The notes under the pieces: model-generated
Seen by the model: only the letters and a program-made list of their open reading frames with translations
Database searches by the model: none
Told to the model about the DNA's origin: nothing
NCBI GenBank assembly: GCA_031761875.1
Contig: CP134492.1
Location: 1,364,001 to 1,428,000, forward strand
DNA length: 64,000 nucleotides
Origin: Bacillaceae bacterium IKA-2
GTDB taxonomy: Bacteria; Bacillota; Bacilli; Bacillales; Anaerobacillaceae
Direction of reading: 5' to 3'
Shown here: piece after piece, positions 19,391 to 28,922 of the stretch
Layout of the letters: each line of letters begins with the position of its first letter
Numbering within the stretch: position 1 is the stretch's first letter
Program-made: the position numbers and the translations under genes

Positions 19391-21069
19391 GCTTGTTTTA
19401 TAGCAACTATGTGGAATGTAAATCCCTAAACAATGACCAGCAACGTATTTTAACTCTCTGTTTTATAGCAACTATGTGGAATGTAAATTAATAATCAAAA
19501 GTGACAACTGCTTTCTTTTTCATGGTTTTATAGCAACTATGTGGAATGTAAATGATGGTAAAACGAGGAGAAATGATGTAAAGAGTATCGCGTTTTATAG
19601 CAACTATGTGGAATGTAAATACAGGAAAAGCGATTTTCTTTGTACAAGGTCAATATCGTCTTGATTTGAGGGGTTTTATAGCAACTATGTGGAATGTAAA
19701 TTCTGTAATGGTTAGTAAATCATTAACCTCATTCCTAGTTTTATAGCAACTATGTGGAATGTAAATTTATTTCGGTGGTGCGAATAGACGACTTGACGCA
19801 GGTTTTATAGCAACTATGTGGAATGTAAATGCGATACCATCCACAGATAAGAGAGCAGAATGCTGAGTTTTATAGCAACTATGTGGAATGTAAATCAGCA
19901 CACGGTGGGCAATGATTAAGACGGTACAAGGTGTTTTATAGCAACTATGTGGAATGTAAATTATACATAAAAACGTGCAGCTCTATTTTAAATCGGCGTT
20001 TTATAGCAACTATGTGGAATGTAAATCTAAAACTTGCCTCCGGGTTCTTCATTTTCATACCGTTTTATAGCAACTATGTGGAATGTAAATAATTATTAAC
20101 CGTTTGCCGATCGACTCCCCATCTTGTGTTTTATAGCAACTATGTGGAATGTAAATAACAAACAGCTAACCTACAATAGAATATTCAATTTTGTTTTATA
20201 GCAACTATGTGGAATGTAAATAGCGGAGTCGTGCAGCTATGCTACAACCCTAATTTGTTTTATAGCAACTATGTGGAATGTAAATAAAGAGACAACCAGA
20301 GAATACATACTTGGTATGGCGAGTTTTATAGCAACTATGTGGAATGTAAATCAAGGGTCGTTTCTTATGATTATACAGCGATTTACAAAGTTTTATAGCA
20401 ACTATGTGGAATGTAAATATGGGAGCAGTTAGGACGACTCAAAAACAGAAGTATGTTTTATAGCAACTATGTGGAATGTAAATAACTATTACAGACAACA
20501 ACCCGAAATTACCGGATTATGTTTTATAGCAACTATGTGGAATGTAAATACAGATTTTGCAGCAGTAGCCGTTGGACAGGAAGAGTTTTATAGCAACTAT
20601 GTGGAATGTAAATACGTTTTCGACGCTATCGCCTAACTCCTCAACTATCGTTTTATAGCAACTATGTGGAATGTAAATTATTATGCTGATAACATCCGAG
20701 CGCTCTTGTTCATTGTTTTATAGCAACTATGTGGAATGTAAATAAAAGATCGGAGACTCTCAGTAGAGGTATAAAATCTGTTTTATAGCAGCTATGTGGA
20801 ATGTAAATAAAAGTCATTCTTTCAGACTAGCACCGGATCAATTAAGTTTAATAACAACTATGTGGAATGTAAATCCAGATATGGAAATGTCAGCCGCTTT
20901 CCCTAGAATAGTTTTATAGCAATTATGTGGAATGTAAATAAATTATCCGTATTCGTATTAACGCCTTGCCCAAATGTTTTATATCAACTATGCTGAATGT
21001 AAATAATTACAAAAGTATATGTTTGGTATTGTAGTAGAAAGTTTTATAGCAACTATGTGGAATGTAAAT
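19391..21069 (+). CRISPR. type I-B CRISPR array, leader-distal block (26 repeats)
   Basis: This is the continuation of the array after the insertion: GCTT completes the split spacer, then repeats run from 19395 to 21041-21069. I count 26 repeats. Repeats at 20780 (1 change), 20846 (2), 20911 (1) and 20976 (3) are degenerate, but the last one at 21041 is perfect. One inter-repeat interval (19621-19672) is 52 nt instead of about 36. Expression from the leader would have to cross 5.9 kb of inserted DNA. Confidence 0.97.
19658..19672 (+). repeat. internal copy of the leader end in front of a repeat
   Basis: GTCTTGATTTGAGGG is identical to the last 15 nt of the leader (9638-9652) and, as there, abuts a repeat. 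The remaining 37 nt of the interval (19621-19657) is a normal spacer length. This fits a past integration in which the leader-side attack fell 15 nt upstream of the repeat, so a 44-bp unit was duplicated. Confidence 0.85.
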
Positions 21070-21126
21070 CATGGGGAGTCCCTTCACTCTGACTCCCCAA
21101 AAAATTACTGTAATCATGGAGGTAAT

Positions 21127-22098
21127 ATGAAAGAGTTTGTGAAACCTAGAGTGGTCGTTAGTAAGTGTTTGGAATTTGAAGAATGTCGCTATGATGGGGA
21201 AATTATTCGAGACCAAACCGTCAAAAATTTAATGTCGTTTGTTGAATTCATCCCAGTCTGTCCAGAAGTAGAAATTGGATTAGGTGTTCCTCGAGATGCG
21301 ATCCGTGTAATAGATGATAATGGAATAAAAAGGCTTTACCAACCAACGACAAATTTAGATTTAACTTCAAAAATAAATCAGTTTTCTGAGCGCTTTTTAA
21401 GTGAGGTTGGTGAGGTTGATGGCTTTATCCTCAAAAGTCGCTCTCCAAGCTGCGGTGTATTTGATACGAAAATTTATAGTGGTGTCGAAGCGGCTCCTGT
21501 TATTCGAACTAGCAGCGGCTTATTTGGTGGGAAAGTTGAAGAGCGTTTCGCTCATTTAGCAATTGAAGATGAGGGGAGACTGAAGAATTTTTTAATTCGT
21601 GAGCATTTCTTTACGAAACTGTTTACAATCGCCGCTTTTAGGAAGCTTAAAAAAGAATGTTTATTAGGCGATTTAGTTGAATTTCAAGCTCGAAATAAGT
21701 ACCTGTTTATGGGTTACCGCCCTGCTATATTAAAAAAATTAGGAAATATTGTTGCGAACCATCAAAAGAATTCTTTGCAACAGATATTAGCAGATTACGA
21801 AAGAGAATTAAATTGTCTGTTTGAAAATCGCCCAAACTATACCTCAAATATTAATGTTAGCCAACATATATTTGGCTACTTTTCTAAACAGTTATCCTCT
21901 AAAGAAAAAGATTATTTTGGGACAATGATGGAAAAATATCTAAACAAGAAAATCCCCCTCAGCAGTGTCATTAGCTTGTTAAAAGCATGGGCGATTCGCT
22001 TTGAATGTGACTATCTACTTAAGCAGACATACTTTGAACCATATCCTGAAGAATTAATTGAAATTACTGATTCTGGTAAAGGCAGAGATTGCCGCTGA
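21127..22098 (+). CDS. YbgA-like protein (DUF523 + DUF1722)
   Basis: This 323-residue protein joins an N-terminal DUF523 domain (VSKCLEFEECRYDG, then FVEFIPVCPEVEIGLGVPRDAIR and LKSRSPSCGVF with conserved Cys residues) to a C-terminal DUF1722 helical domain from about residue 150 (LREHFFTKLF-like start, YLFMGYRP). The family is of uncertain function; sulfur or Fe-S handling has been suggested for DUF523. ATG 21127 follows GGAGGTAAT. It begins only 57 bp after the last CRISPR repeat with no clear terminator between, so array transcripts could run into it. Confidence 0.85.
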   Translation: MKEFVKPRVVVSKCLEFEECRYDGEIIRDQTVKNLMSFVEFIPVCPEVEIGLGVPRDAIRVIDDNGIKRLYQPTTNLDLTSKINQFSERFLSEVGEVDGFILKSRSPSCGVFDTKIYSGVEAAPVIRTSSGLFGGKVEERFAHLAIEDEGRLKNFLIREHFFTKLFTIAAFRKLKKECLLGDLVEFQARNKYLFMGYRPAILKKLGNIVANHQKNSLQQILADYERELNCLFENRPNYTSNINVSQHIFGYFSKQLSSKEKDYFGTMMEKYLNKKIPLSSVISLLKAWAIRFECDYLLKQTYFEPYPEELIEITDSGKGRDCR

Positions 22099-22099
22099 A

Positions 22100-22136
22100 A
22101 CTTTAACCCCATCAAACTTAATGATGGGGTTAAAGT
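22100..22136 (+). terminator. hairpin after the YbgA-like gene
   Basis: ACTTTAACCCCATCA (22100-22114) pairs perfectly with TGATGGGGTTAAAGT (22122-22136). The tail has few T, so it is a stable 3' hairpin and a possible but imperfect terminator. Confidence 0.6.
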
Positions 22137-22249
22137 ATGTTAGAGCAAGACGGCTATCGTTGTACATGTTAGAATTATTGAAACGGAAAAATTTAAATAT
22201 AAAAAGATTATTACTCAAAAATGTTGATGATTAAATTGGAGGTTTAATA

Positions 22250-22675
22250 ATGCATACAATTTCTGAACGAGTTTTAGCTGCTCTAAATTTAACAGTTGAT
22301 TTTTATAACCATATTTATAAGAGTAGTTTAAGTTTAAGCATATCAAATGTTCCATCCAATACAATTGGAGAACAAGCTTATTGTATACTTGGAGCTAGGG
22401 AAAGCTATTTAAAGGCTCTTAAGAACGGTGCATGGGATGGGTTTTCATGTAGTTTAAACGAACCCTACGATAAAAGCTTAGTAGTCAACAAGTTAGAAGA
22501 AACTACTAATAATATACAAAGTTTTCTACTAGAAACTAGTATTGAAGATATTAATTTAAATCTTCTCATTGACTTATTAGAGCATGAGGTTCAGCATCAT
22601 GGACAATTAATACGCTATTCATACGCAAATAAGCTAGGCTTTCCTAAAAGTTGGAATGTACGTTATACAGTATAG
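22250..22675 (+). CDS. DinB-like four-helix metal-binding protein
   Basis: This 141-residue helical protein has a C-terminal LLEHEVQHHGQLIRY segment typical of DinB/YfiT-like metalloproteins, where His residues bind a divalent metal. An N-terminal helix contains further candidate ligands (FYNHIYK). The family includes thiol-dependent (for example bacillithiol-using) transferases; a role here is inferred at most. ATG 22250 follows GGAGGTTTAATA. It stands alone and is followed by a weak terminator. Confidence 0.75.
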   Translation: MHTISERVLAALNLTVDFYNHIYKSSLSLSISNVPSNTIGEQAYCILGARESYLKALKNGAWDGFSCSLNEPYDKSLVVNKLEETTNNIQSFLLETSIEDINLNLLIDLLEHEVQHHGQLIRYSYANKLGFPKSWNVRYTV

Positions 22676-22745
22676 CTTTATAAAAGTAACGGAAAGGGTA
22701 ACCATATAGTTTACCGTCACTGTTCCCGCAGACGGAGAATACATC

Positions 22746-22770
22746 AGGTGCCTTTTTTGGTACCTTTTTT
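22746..22770 (+). terminator. short terminator after the DinB-like gene
   Basis: AGGTGCC and GGTACCT (one G-U pair) are separated by six T and followed by six T. The stem is small, so efficiency is uncertain. Confidence 0.5.
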
Positions 22771-22930
22771 AGTAAAGCCATCTAGGTTACACTTTTCATT
22801 CAACATTGGAGAGTGTATAGCATCTCAAATAAGACGCTTTCCGTCGTTCATGTTAAAATAAAAGAGGTTTGAAAAAAAGTAAATTATCAGCTATTCACAT
22901 ATAATATTTTTTAATAAGGGGGCAAATGCT

Positions 22931-24079
22931 TTGAAGTTTATCCATACAGCTGACTGGCATCTAGGAAAGCTTGTACACGGAATACATATGACAGAAGATC
23001 AAAGCCACATGCTACAACAGTTTATTAAAGTTGTTGAAGAAGAGCAACCTGATGCAGTAGTCATTGCCGGCGACTTATATGATCGCTCAGTTCCACCCAC
23101 TGCAGCTGTTGAGCTTCTTCATGACGTTTTATATACCATTACAACAGAACTGAAGATACCAGTACTTGCGATTTCTGGTAATCATGATAGTGCCGAACGA
23201 ATTCACTTTGGAAATCAACTGTTTCGAAAAAGTGATTTGTATATTGAGGGAAAAGCAACAAAAAATCCAAAACCAATTCAAATAAAAGGAGTTAACTTTT
23301 ACTTAGTACCCTTTGCCGAACCAGGAACAATTCGATATTTACTAGAAGACAATTCAATTTCTAGTCATGAAGATGCGATGAAACGGATCGTCGATATTAT
23401 TGAGAAGAAATTAAATCCAAACGAACCAAATGTATTAGTTGGACATGCTTTTGTCTTAGGTGGTAGACAGTCGGATTCAGAACGATCCCTATCGGTAGGA
23501 GGCTCCGAAGTTATAAGTGCTGATGTTTTTGCACCTTTTGAGTATACTGCTTTAGGTCATCTGCATAGTCCAAACGCAATAACTCATCCAACTGTCTTTT
23601 ACTCAGGATCATTAATGAAATATTCTTTTTCAGAAGCGACACAAAACAAATCGATTTCAATCGTGACGATTGATGACAAAAAAGCGGTTTCTGTTAAATA
23701 TAAAAATCTTACAGCAAAAAAAGATATGCGGATCATTGAAGGTCATTTAGAAAAATTATTGGATATTAGTTTTTATCAAAGTCATAAAGTCGATGACTAC
23801 CTGAAAATCTCGTTATTAGATGAAGGCGCTTTAATAGATCCCATTGGCAAGCTGCGGGCAATTTATCCAAATGTCCTCCATTTAGAACGAAAAATTGAAC
23901 AGCGAGATGCTAAAAAAAATCGCGCGTTTCATATCGATACAACTAATCAAAAAAGCACCCTAGATTTGTTTACTGATTTTTATCAAGAAATGACGACAAG
24001 CTCATTTACAGTTGAGAAAAAACAGCTAATGACTAAGGTAATTGAGGATCTTGAAAAAAATAAGAAAGGTGGCTTCTAA
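22931..24079 (+). CDS. sbcD: DNA double-strand-end nuclease subunit SbcD (Mre11 family)
   Basis: SbcD is the Mn-dependent nuclease of the SbcCD complex, which opens hairpins and processes blocked DNA ends. The 382-residue protein has the metallophosphoesterase motifs HTADWHLGK, GDLYDRS, GNHDS, GHAF and GHLHSP in order. The start is TTG 22931 after AAGGGGGCAAATGCT; an ATG at 22926 is out of frame. The stop overlaps the start of sbcC (TAATG), so translation is coupled. Palindrome cleavage by this complex is relevant to the long inverted repeats nearby, but no special link is shown. Confidence 0.95.
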   Translation: MKFIHTADWHLGKLVHGIHMTEDQSHMLQQFIKVVEEEQPDAVVIAGDLYDRSVPPTAAVELLHDVLYTITTELKIPVLAISGNHDSAERIHFGNQLFRKSDLYIEGKATKNPKPIQIKGVNFYLVPFAEPGTIRYLLEDNSISSHEDAMKRIVDIIEKKLNPNEPNVLVGHAFVLGGRQSDSERSLSVGGSEVISADVFAPFEYTALGHLHSPNAITHPTVFYSGSLMKYSFSEATQNKSISIVTIDDKKAVSVKYKNLTAKKDMRIIEGHLEKLLDISFYQSHKVDDYLKISLLDEGALIDPIGKLRAIYPNVLHLERKIEQRDAKKNRAFHIDTTNQKSTLDLFTDFYQEMTTSSFTVEKKQLMTKVIEDLEKNKKGGF

Positions 24080-27000
24080 TGAAACCCATAAAATTAATTA
24101 TGCAAGCTTTCGGGCCTTATGCAAATAAGCAAGAAATAGACTTTACACTTCTAGGTGAAAAAACAATGTTCGTTGTTTCAGGCGCAACTGGTGCTGGAAA
24201 AACAACCATTTTTGATGCGATTTCTTTTGCTGTCTATGGAAAAGCAAGCGGTGATGATCGCAGTGGCATAGAGTTACGCAGTCAGTTCGCAGCAGACGAA
24301 ACACTAACAGAGGTTACGCTTTCTTTTGAGCTTAGAGGAGAGCGATATTTGGTAAAAAGAAGTCCCCAGCAGGAAAAGAAAAAAACTCGCGGTGAAGGAA
24401 CGACAACGCTAGGTACGAAAGCGGAGCTTTATCGGCTAGGTGAGGAAGAAGTCCTTCTTGCTGCCAATGCTCGCGATGTCGATGAGAAAATCGCTGAAAT
24501 CATCAAAATTGATTGCAATCAATTTCGACAAATCGTGATGATCCCTCAAGGTGAGTTTCGGAAGCTATTAGTTTCCGAGAGCAAAGATAAAGAAAAGATT
24601 TTACAAAAACTATTTCACACTGAACACTTTAAGGGAATTGAAGAAATACTTAAAGAAAAATCAAATCAATTAAGAAAGCAAGTCGAACAAAGTGTCAATG
24701 AGCGCAATACCTTTATTAGCAGAATTCAAAGTGAAGGCAACGAAAAGTTAGCTTTCATGCAACAAGAGGACCATAAAAATGTTCCGGAACTAATCGAAGA
24801 ATTGACGAATCAAGTGAGAGAAGATGAGGACGATCTTCAGCTATTTGCTAAAGATATAGCTGTAAAAGAAGAGCAGCGAGATGCCATACAAAAAGAAATT
24901 CATTACGGTAACGATATTATCGAACAACTAGAAACGAAGCAAAAGCTAGCTTTACAAAAGCAGCAGCTAGCAGATAGCGCTCCCGCTATTGAAAAAACAG
25001 GAGTGGTCATTTCATTAGCAAAAAAGGCAGCGATTTTACAGCAATATGAGGACCAATGTCTAGAAACCGATAAACAAGTAGTTGTAAAAAGTAATGATCT
25101 GAAAAATGAAGAGAAATTCCTGTTAGATTTGCAAAAAGCACTCGAGCAGCAACGACAAGAACTCCAAGGCGAAGAAAATAAGGCAAGTGAGCGCGAAGCT
25201 TCTCAAAAAGAAATTAATCGTCTTCAGGGGTTAGAAAAAGATGTTTTATCATTTTCAACTTTTGAAAAAGAAATGAAAGAGTTAAGTTCTCATACCGAAA
25301 AACTGAAGAATAACAAAAAGACCTTAGAAACTAACTTTTCGACTTTAGAAGAAAAATTAATAGCTTTACAAAATGAAAAAGAAGCAATCAATGAAGCGAG
25401 AGTTAAACAAGCAGAAGTTACGGTAACGCTTGCAACAGAAAAAAGCTATCTTGAAATGGTTACGGCACTAATCGAAAACAAAAAGAAATTAATCAGTTAT
25501 GAAAACGAATATTCTGATTCTGAAGATAACTTAGCAGATATCAAAAAAATAGTGATACAAAAAAATGAAGAGTTAGAAACGCTATTTGAAGCCTGGCATA
25601 AAGGACAAGCAGGTTTATTTGCAAACAAACTTTGCAGTGAAAGTTCGTGCCCAGTTTGTGGTTCTCTTGACCATCCCAATAAAGCTGTTTTACATGATGA
25701 TATGCCAACTGAAGAACAAATAAAGGCTATGCAAAAAGAAGTAAAAGAGTTAGAGCAAGAAAAGCAGAAAAAAGATTCAACCTACTACGAGGAAAAATCT
25801 AAATTTGAAACGCAAATGGATAAGGTAATCGGACTTGCTGATCAAATAGGAGATCATCTTCCACGTAAATTTCTTTCATCTGCTTTAGAAGATCTAAAAG
25901 AGTATTTCCAAGCTCAATGTCAAAAAATTTCAGAAGAGTTAAAGCAAATTGAAACAAAAGCGAAGTCATTAGCTACAGTTGACAAAGAAACGAGCATCGT
26001 GGCTAGTGAAAAAGCAACTGTAAAAGAGCTATTAACGAAAGCGAACGAAGTATACGAACAAAACTACACAACATTTGTTGAAAAGCGTCGCGATCTTGAA
26101 AGACTTTCAGAAACTCTTCCAGAAGGGTTACGAGACGAAATAGCTTTTAGAAAAATGTTGTTAGCGGAAGAAAATCGTCTGCAATTGTTAGAAAAAGCAT
26201 TAAAAAAAGTACAAAGTTCCGTGAATGAATCAGAACAGAAGATCGCTTCTGCGCGTGGCACAATTACTTCATTACAAAAAGCTGTTAATGAAGTAGTCGC
26301 AAGTCAGAAAGAAGCGCTTCGAATTTTTGATGAGCAGTTGCTGCAGTTAGGATTCACATCAGTTGAGCATTACAAACAAGTTAAGCTTCCACAAGGAGAA
26401 ATAGAGAAGTTAGAAACAGAAGTTCAAGCGTTTCAGTTAGAATTTCGCTCGGTGTCAGATCGCTATCAAGAATTAGTTTCAAGGCTTGAAAAAGTTAAAA
26501 AACCAGATATCAACCTTCTTAATGAAAGGCTAGCTACTGTTACTAACGGAGTTACGCTCCTTCAAGAGAAACGAAATATTTTGTACCATAAAACAAAAAC
26601 AAACGCTGGGATTATTGAGGAAATTGAAAGAATTAACCTCCAAATGGCATCTGGTGAAGTAGAGTTTCTGACAGTAGGTGATCTTGCTGAAATCGCTTGT
26701 GGCAAGAATACGTATCGGATAACTTTTGAACGCTTCGTATTAGCTTCATTTTTGGATGAAATTTTATTAGCTGCAAATGGGCGTCTAAACAAGATGACAA
26801 ATGGTCGTTATCAATTGGAACGAAAAACAGATCGTTCTAAAGGCTCTGCTCAAAGCGGACTAGAACTTTTGGTGTTTGACCAATATACAGGTGGTTCACG
26901 ACACGTGAAGACATTGTCAGGTGGCGAAAGCTTCAAAGCCTCGTTATCGCTAGCGCTAGGGCTAGCAGACATTGTTCAAGGCTATGCTGGTGGTGTATCA

Positions 27001-27219
27001 ATGGAAACAATGTTTATTGATGAGGGATTTGGAACACTTGACCCAGAATCTTTAGAAAGTGCGATCGAAACGTTAATTGACATTCAAAGTTCAGGTCGAT
27101 TAGTAGGGATTATCTCACATGTTCCAGAATTGAAAGAACGAATTGATGCTCGCTTTGAAGTAACAAGTACACATGCAGGCAGCGTCGTTAGCTATTATGG
27201 AGATACTGTTTCACAGTAG
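24079..27219 (+). CDS. sbcC: SbcC ATPase (Rad50 family)
   Basis: This 1046-residue SMC-like partner of SbcD has the N-terminal Walker A GATGAGKTTIFDAI (~residues 35-48), two long coiled coils either side of a zinc hook (SSCPVCGSLDHP, ~residue 525), a C-terminal signature LSGGESFKASLSLALGLAD and Walker B MFIDEGFGTLD. The size and order of parts are standard. The last gene of the two-gene operon; GTTAG repeats follow its stop. Confidence 0.96.
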   Translation: MKPIKLIMQAFGPYANKQEIDFTLLGEKTMFVVSGATGAGKTTIFDAISFAVYGKASGDDRSGIELRSQFAADETLTEVTLSFELRGERYLVKRSPQQEKKKTRGEGTTTLGTKAELYRLGEEEVLLAANARDVDEKIAEIIKIDCNQFRQIVMIPQGEFRKLLVSESKDKEKILQKLFHTEHFKGIEEILKEKSNQLRKQVEQSVNERNTFISRIQSEGNEKLAFMQQEDHKNVPELIEELTNQVREDEDDLQLFAKDIAVKEEQRDAIQKEIHYGNDIIEQLETKQKLALQKQQLADSAPAIEKTGVVISLAKKAAILQQYEDQCLETDKQVVVKSNDLKNEEKFLLDLQKALEQQRQELQGEENKASEREASQKEINRLQGLEKDVLSFSTFEKEMKELSSHTEKLKNNKKTLETNFSTLEEKLIALQNEKEAINEARVKQAEVTVTLATEKSYLEMVTALIENKKKLISYENEYSDSEDNLADIKKIVIQKNEELETLFEAWHKGQAGLFANKLCSESSCPVCGSLDHPNKAVLHDDMPTEEQIKAMQKEVKELEQEKQKKDSTYYEEKSKFETQMDKVIGLADQIGDHLPRKFLSSALEDLKEYFQAQCQKISEELKQIETKAKSLATVDKETSIVASEKATVKELLTKANEVYEQNYTTFVEKRRDLERLSETLPEGLRDEIAFRKMLLAEENRLQLLEKALKKVQSSVNESEQKIASARGTITSLQKAVNEVVASQKEALRIFDEQLLQLGFTSVEHYKQVKLPQGEIEKLETEVQAFQLEFRSVSDRYQELVSRLEKVKKPDINLLNERLATVTNGVTLLQEKRNILYHKTKTNAGIIEEIERINLQMASGEVEFLTVGDLAEIACGKNTYRITFERFVLASFLDEILLAANGRLNKMTNGRYQLERKTDRSKGSAQSGLELLVFDQYTGGSRHVKTLSGGESFKASLSLALGLADIVQGYAGGVSMETMFIDEGFGTLDPESLESAIETLIDIQSSGRLVGIISHVPELKERIDARFEVTSTHAGSVVSYYGDTVSQ

Positions 27220-27356
27220 CAGTTAGTTAGTTAGTTGGAAAGGAAAGGCTAAATCAAAAGCTAAACGAAGAATTCTTAAAGTCCTTGATCTTCCCAACCA
27301 ACTATCTTTCTTCATAACAGGAAAAGACGGTAAGGTCGGATTTCCTTATAGGCATA

Positions 27357-27389
27357 TTTTGTGGTTATTAATGGAACAATTGCTATAAT
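27357..27389 (+). promoter_or_regulatory. extended -10 promoter of msrA-msrB
   Basis: TGCTATAAT at 27381-27389 is a perfect extended -10 box. The -35 is poor (TTGTGG, 19 nt upstream). It lies 36 bp before the msrA start. Confidence 0.5.
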
Positions 27390-27424
27390 CGAATTATCTT
27401 AAATATGAAGGGGTGTTTGTTAGT

Positions 27425-27958
27425 ATGACAATAGAAAAAGCAACATTTGCTGGAGGTTGCTTCTGGTGTATGGTAAAACCGTTTCATGAACAAGAAGGCA
27501 TTGTTAATGTCGTTGTTGGTTATACAGGTGGACATACAGAAAACCCGACATACAAAGAAGTGTGCCAGGAAGATACAGGACATTATGAAGCTGTGGAAAT
27601 CACTTTCGATACTGCGCTTTTCCCATACAAAAATCTTTTAGATATTTTTTGGAAACAAATTGATCCAACTGACGCTAGTGGGCAATTTAATGACAGAGGA
27701 CAATCGTATCAAACGGCTATCTTTTATCATAATGACAAGCAACGTCAAGAAGCCGAATTAACAAAACAACAACTTCAAGAAAAAAATCTTTTTGCAAAAC
27801 CAATTGTCACTCCAATTCTAAAGGCAAGCACTTTTTATATTGGCGAAGAATATCATCAAGACTATTACCAGAAAAATCCTCAACATTATTCTATGTACAG
27901 CGTAGGTTCTGGTCGTGCTGGCTTTCTAAAAAATCAATGGGCAGGTGAAAAAAAATGA
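27425..27958 (+). CDS. msrA: peptide methionine sulfoxide reductase MsrA
   Basis: MsrA reduces the S form of methionine sulfoxide. The catalytic GCFWC motif is near residue 11, followed by [13 protein letters not shown] and the QYQRDIDRGQSYQ-like [13 protein letters not shown] segment; 177 residues is normal. ATG 27425 is nine nt after AAGGGGTG; a GTG at 27413 would overlap that site. The stop overlaps the msrB ATG by four bases (ATGA). Confidence 0.95.
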   Translation: MTIEKATFAGGCFWCMVKPFHEQEGIVNVVVGYTGGHTENPTYKEVCQEDTGHYEAVEITFDTALFPYKNLLDIFWKQIDPTDASGQFNDRGQSYQTAIFYHNDKQRQEAELTKQQLQEKNLFAKPIVTPILKASTFYIGEEYHQDYYQKNPQHYSMYSVGSGRAGFLKNQWAGEKK

Positions 27959-28374
27959 GTGAAGATTTAAAAAAACGCCTAACTTTAATTCAATATGAAG
28001 TTACCCAAAAAAACGGAACGGAACCACCTTTTAAAAATGAGTACTGGGAAAATAAACGAGAAGGTATTTATGTTGATATCGTTTCAGGAGAGCCTTTATT
28101 TTCTTCAAAAGATAAATTTGATTCAGGCTGTGGTTGGCCAAGTTTCACAAAGCCAATTAATGATGAAGTGGTAGTTGAGAAAAAAGATGTCAGTCACTTT
28201 ATGATGAGAACAGAGGTGCGAACAAAAAACTCTGATATTCATTTAGGCCACGTTTTTAATGATGGGCCGTTACCAACTAAGCTTCGTTACTGCATTAACT
28301 CGGCCTCTTTAAAGTTTGTCGAAAAAGAAAATCTTCAAGAAGAGGGATATGAAGAAATTTCGAGAACTTTTTGA
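27955..28374 (+). CDS. msrB: peptide methionine sulfoxide reductase MsrB
   Basis: MsrB reduces the R form of methionine sulfoxide. The 139-residue protein has SGCGWPSF and the catalytic Cys in RYCINSASL; there are no CxxC pairs, so it is the zinc-free form. It is coupled to msrA. Together with the bacillithiol genes nearby it suggests an oxidative-stress repair group, though the loci are separated by unrelated genes. Confidence 0.95.
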   Translation: MSEDLKKRLTLIQYEVTQKNGTEPPFKNEYWENKREGIYVDIVSGEPLFSSKDKFDSGCGWPSFTKPINDEVVVEKKDVSHFMMRTEVRTKNSDIHLGHVFNDGPLPTKLRYCINSASLKFVEKENLQEEGYEEISRTF

Positions 28375-28696
28375 GATTTTTCTGCTCGTTGAGACTTTCT
28401 AGATACTGAATCCTAGTCATAAACAGACCTTTTAACACATAAGCTTTTTTTATACTATTAGGCATCTCCAAGAAAATAAAGGATCAGTTTGATAAATTTC
28501 ATATTTAAATTTTATGGCGCCATTAATAAGCAGCACCTTGCTGAGCTAAAGCATTCTCAGCTAAATTCTGCTCTTATATGGCTAATTAATATTATGAAAT
28601 TACTCGATGGTCTATTTTTCCTCTTTGTTTGTGTAGTAGTATGTTTTAGTAAAAACACATGAGAACAAATCACAAAAAAATGGAGTGTTGTTATTC
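28375..28696 (+). other. 322-bp gene-free stretch after msrB
   Basis: I see only a short hairpin (GCTGAG and CTCAGC, about 28541-28562) and AT-rich sequence. There is no good ORF with a ribosome binding site and no clear terminator after msrB. Confidence 0.4.
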
Positions 28697-28825
28697 ATGG
28701 AAAAAAAGAAACGAATTAGAAAAACGATTCGGATGGTATTAAAGGATGCAGGTAGAGAGCCTCTACAGAAGCGAGAACAAAATGTTGCAAAGTCGACAGT
28801 TAAACAAAAAGATCTAAAAGTATAA
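28697..28825 (+). CDS. small basic protein, 42 residues
   Basis: ATG 28697 is preceded by TGGAGTG. The peptide MEKKKRIRKTIRMVLKDAGR continues to a Lys-rich C-terminus, with many Lys/Arg and no Cys. I do not recognise it; its charge suggests RNA or membrane contact, which is a guess. It stands alone and converges with the minus-strand ncRNA. Confidence 0.45.
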   Translation: MEKKKRIRKTIRMVLKDAGREPLQKREQNVAKSTVKQKDLKV

Positions 28826-28922
28826 CCATTTTACCGGATCGACCTTCATTTACTGGGCGTTAGTAGGGCTTAGTTTATCGTTATGTCCTTTAAAAAAGTT
28901 ATCGCGCCTCTATCAAAGGTAT

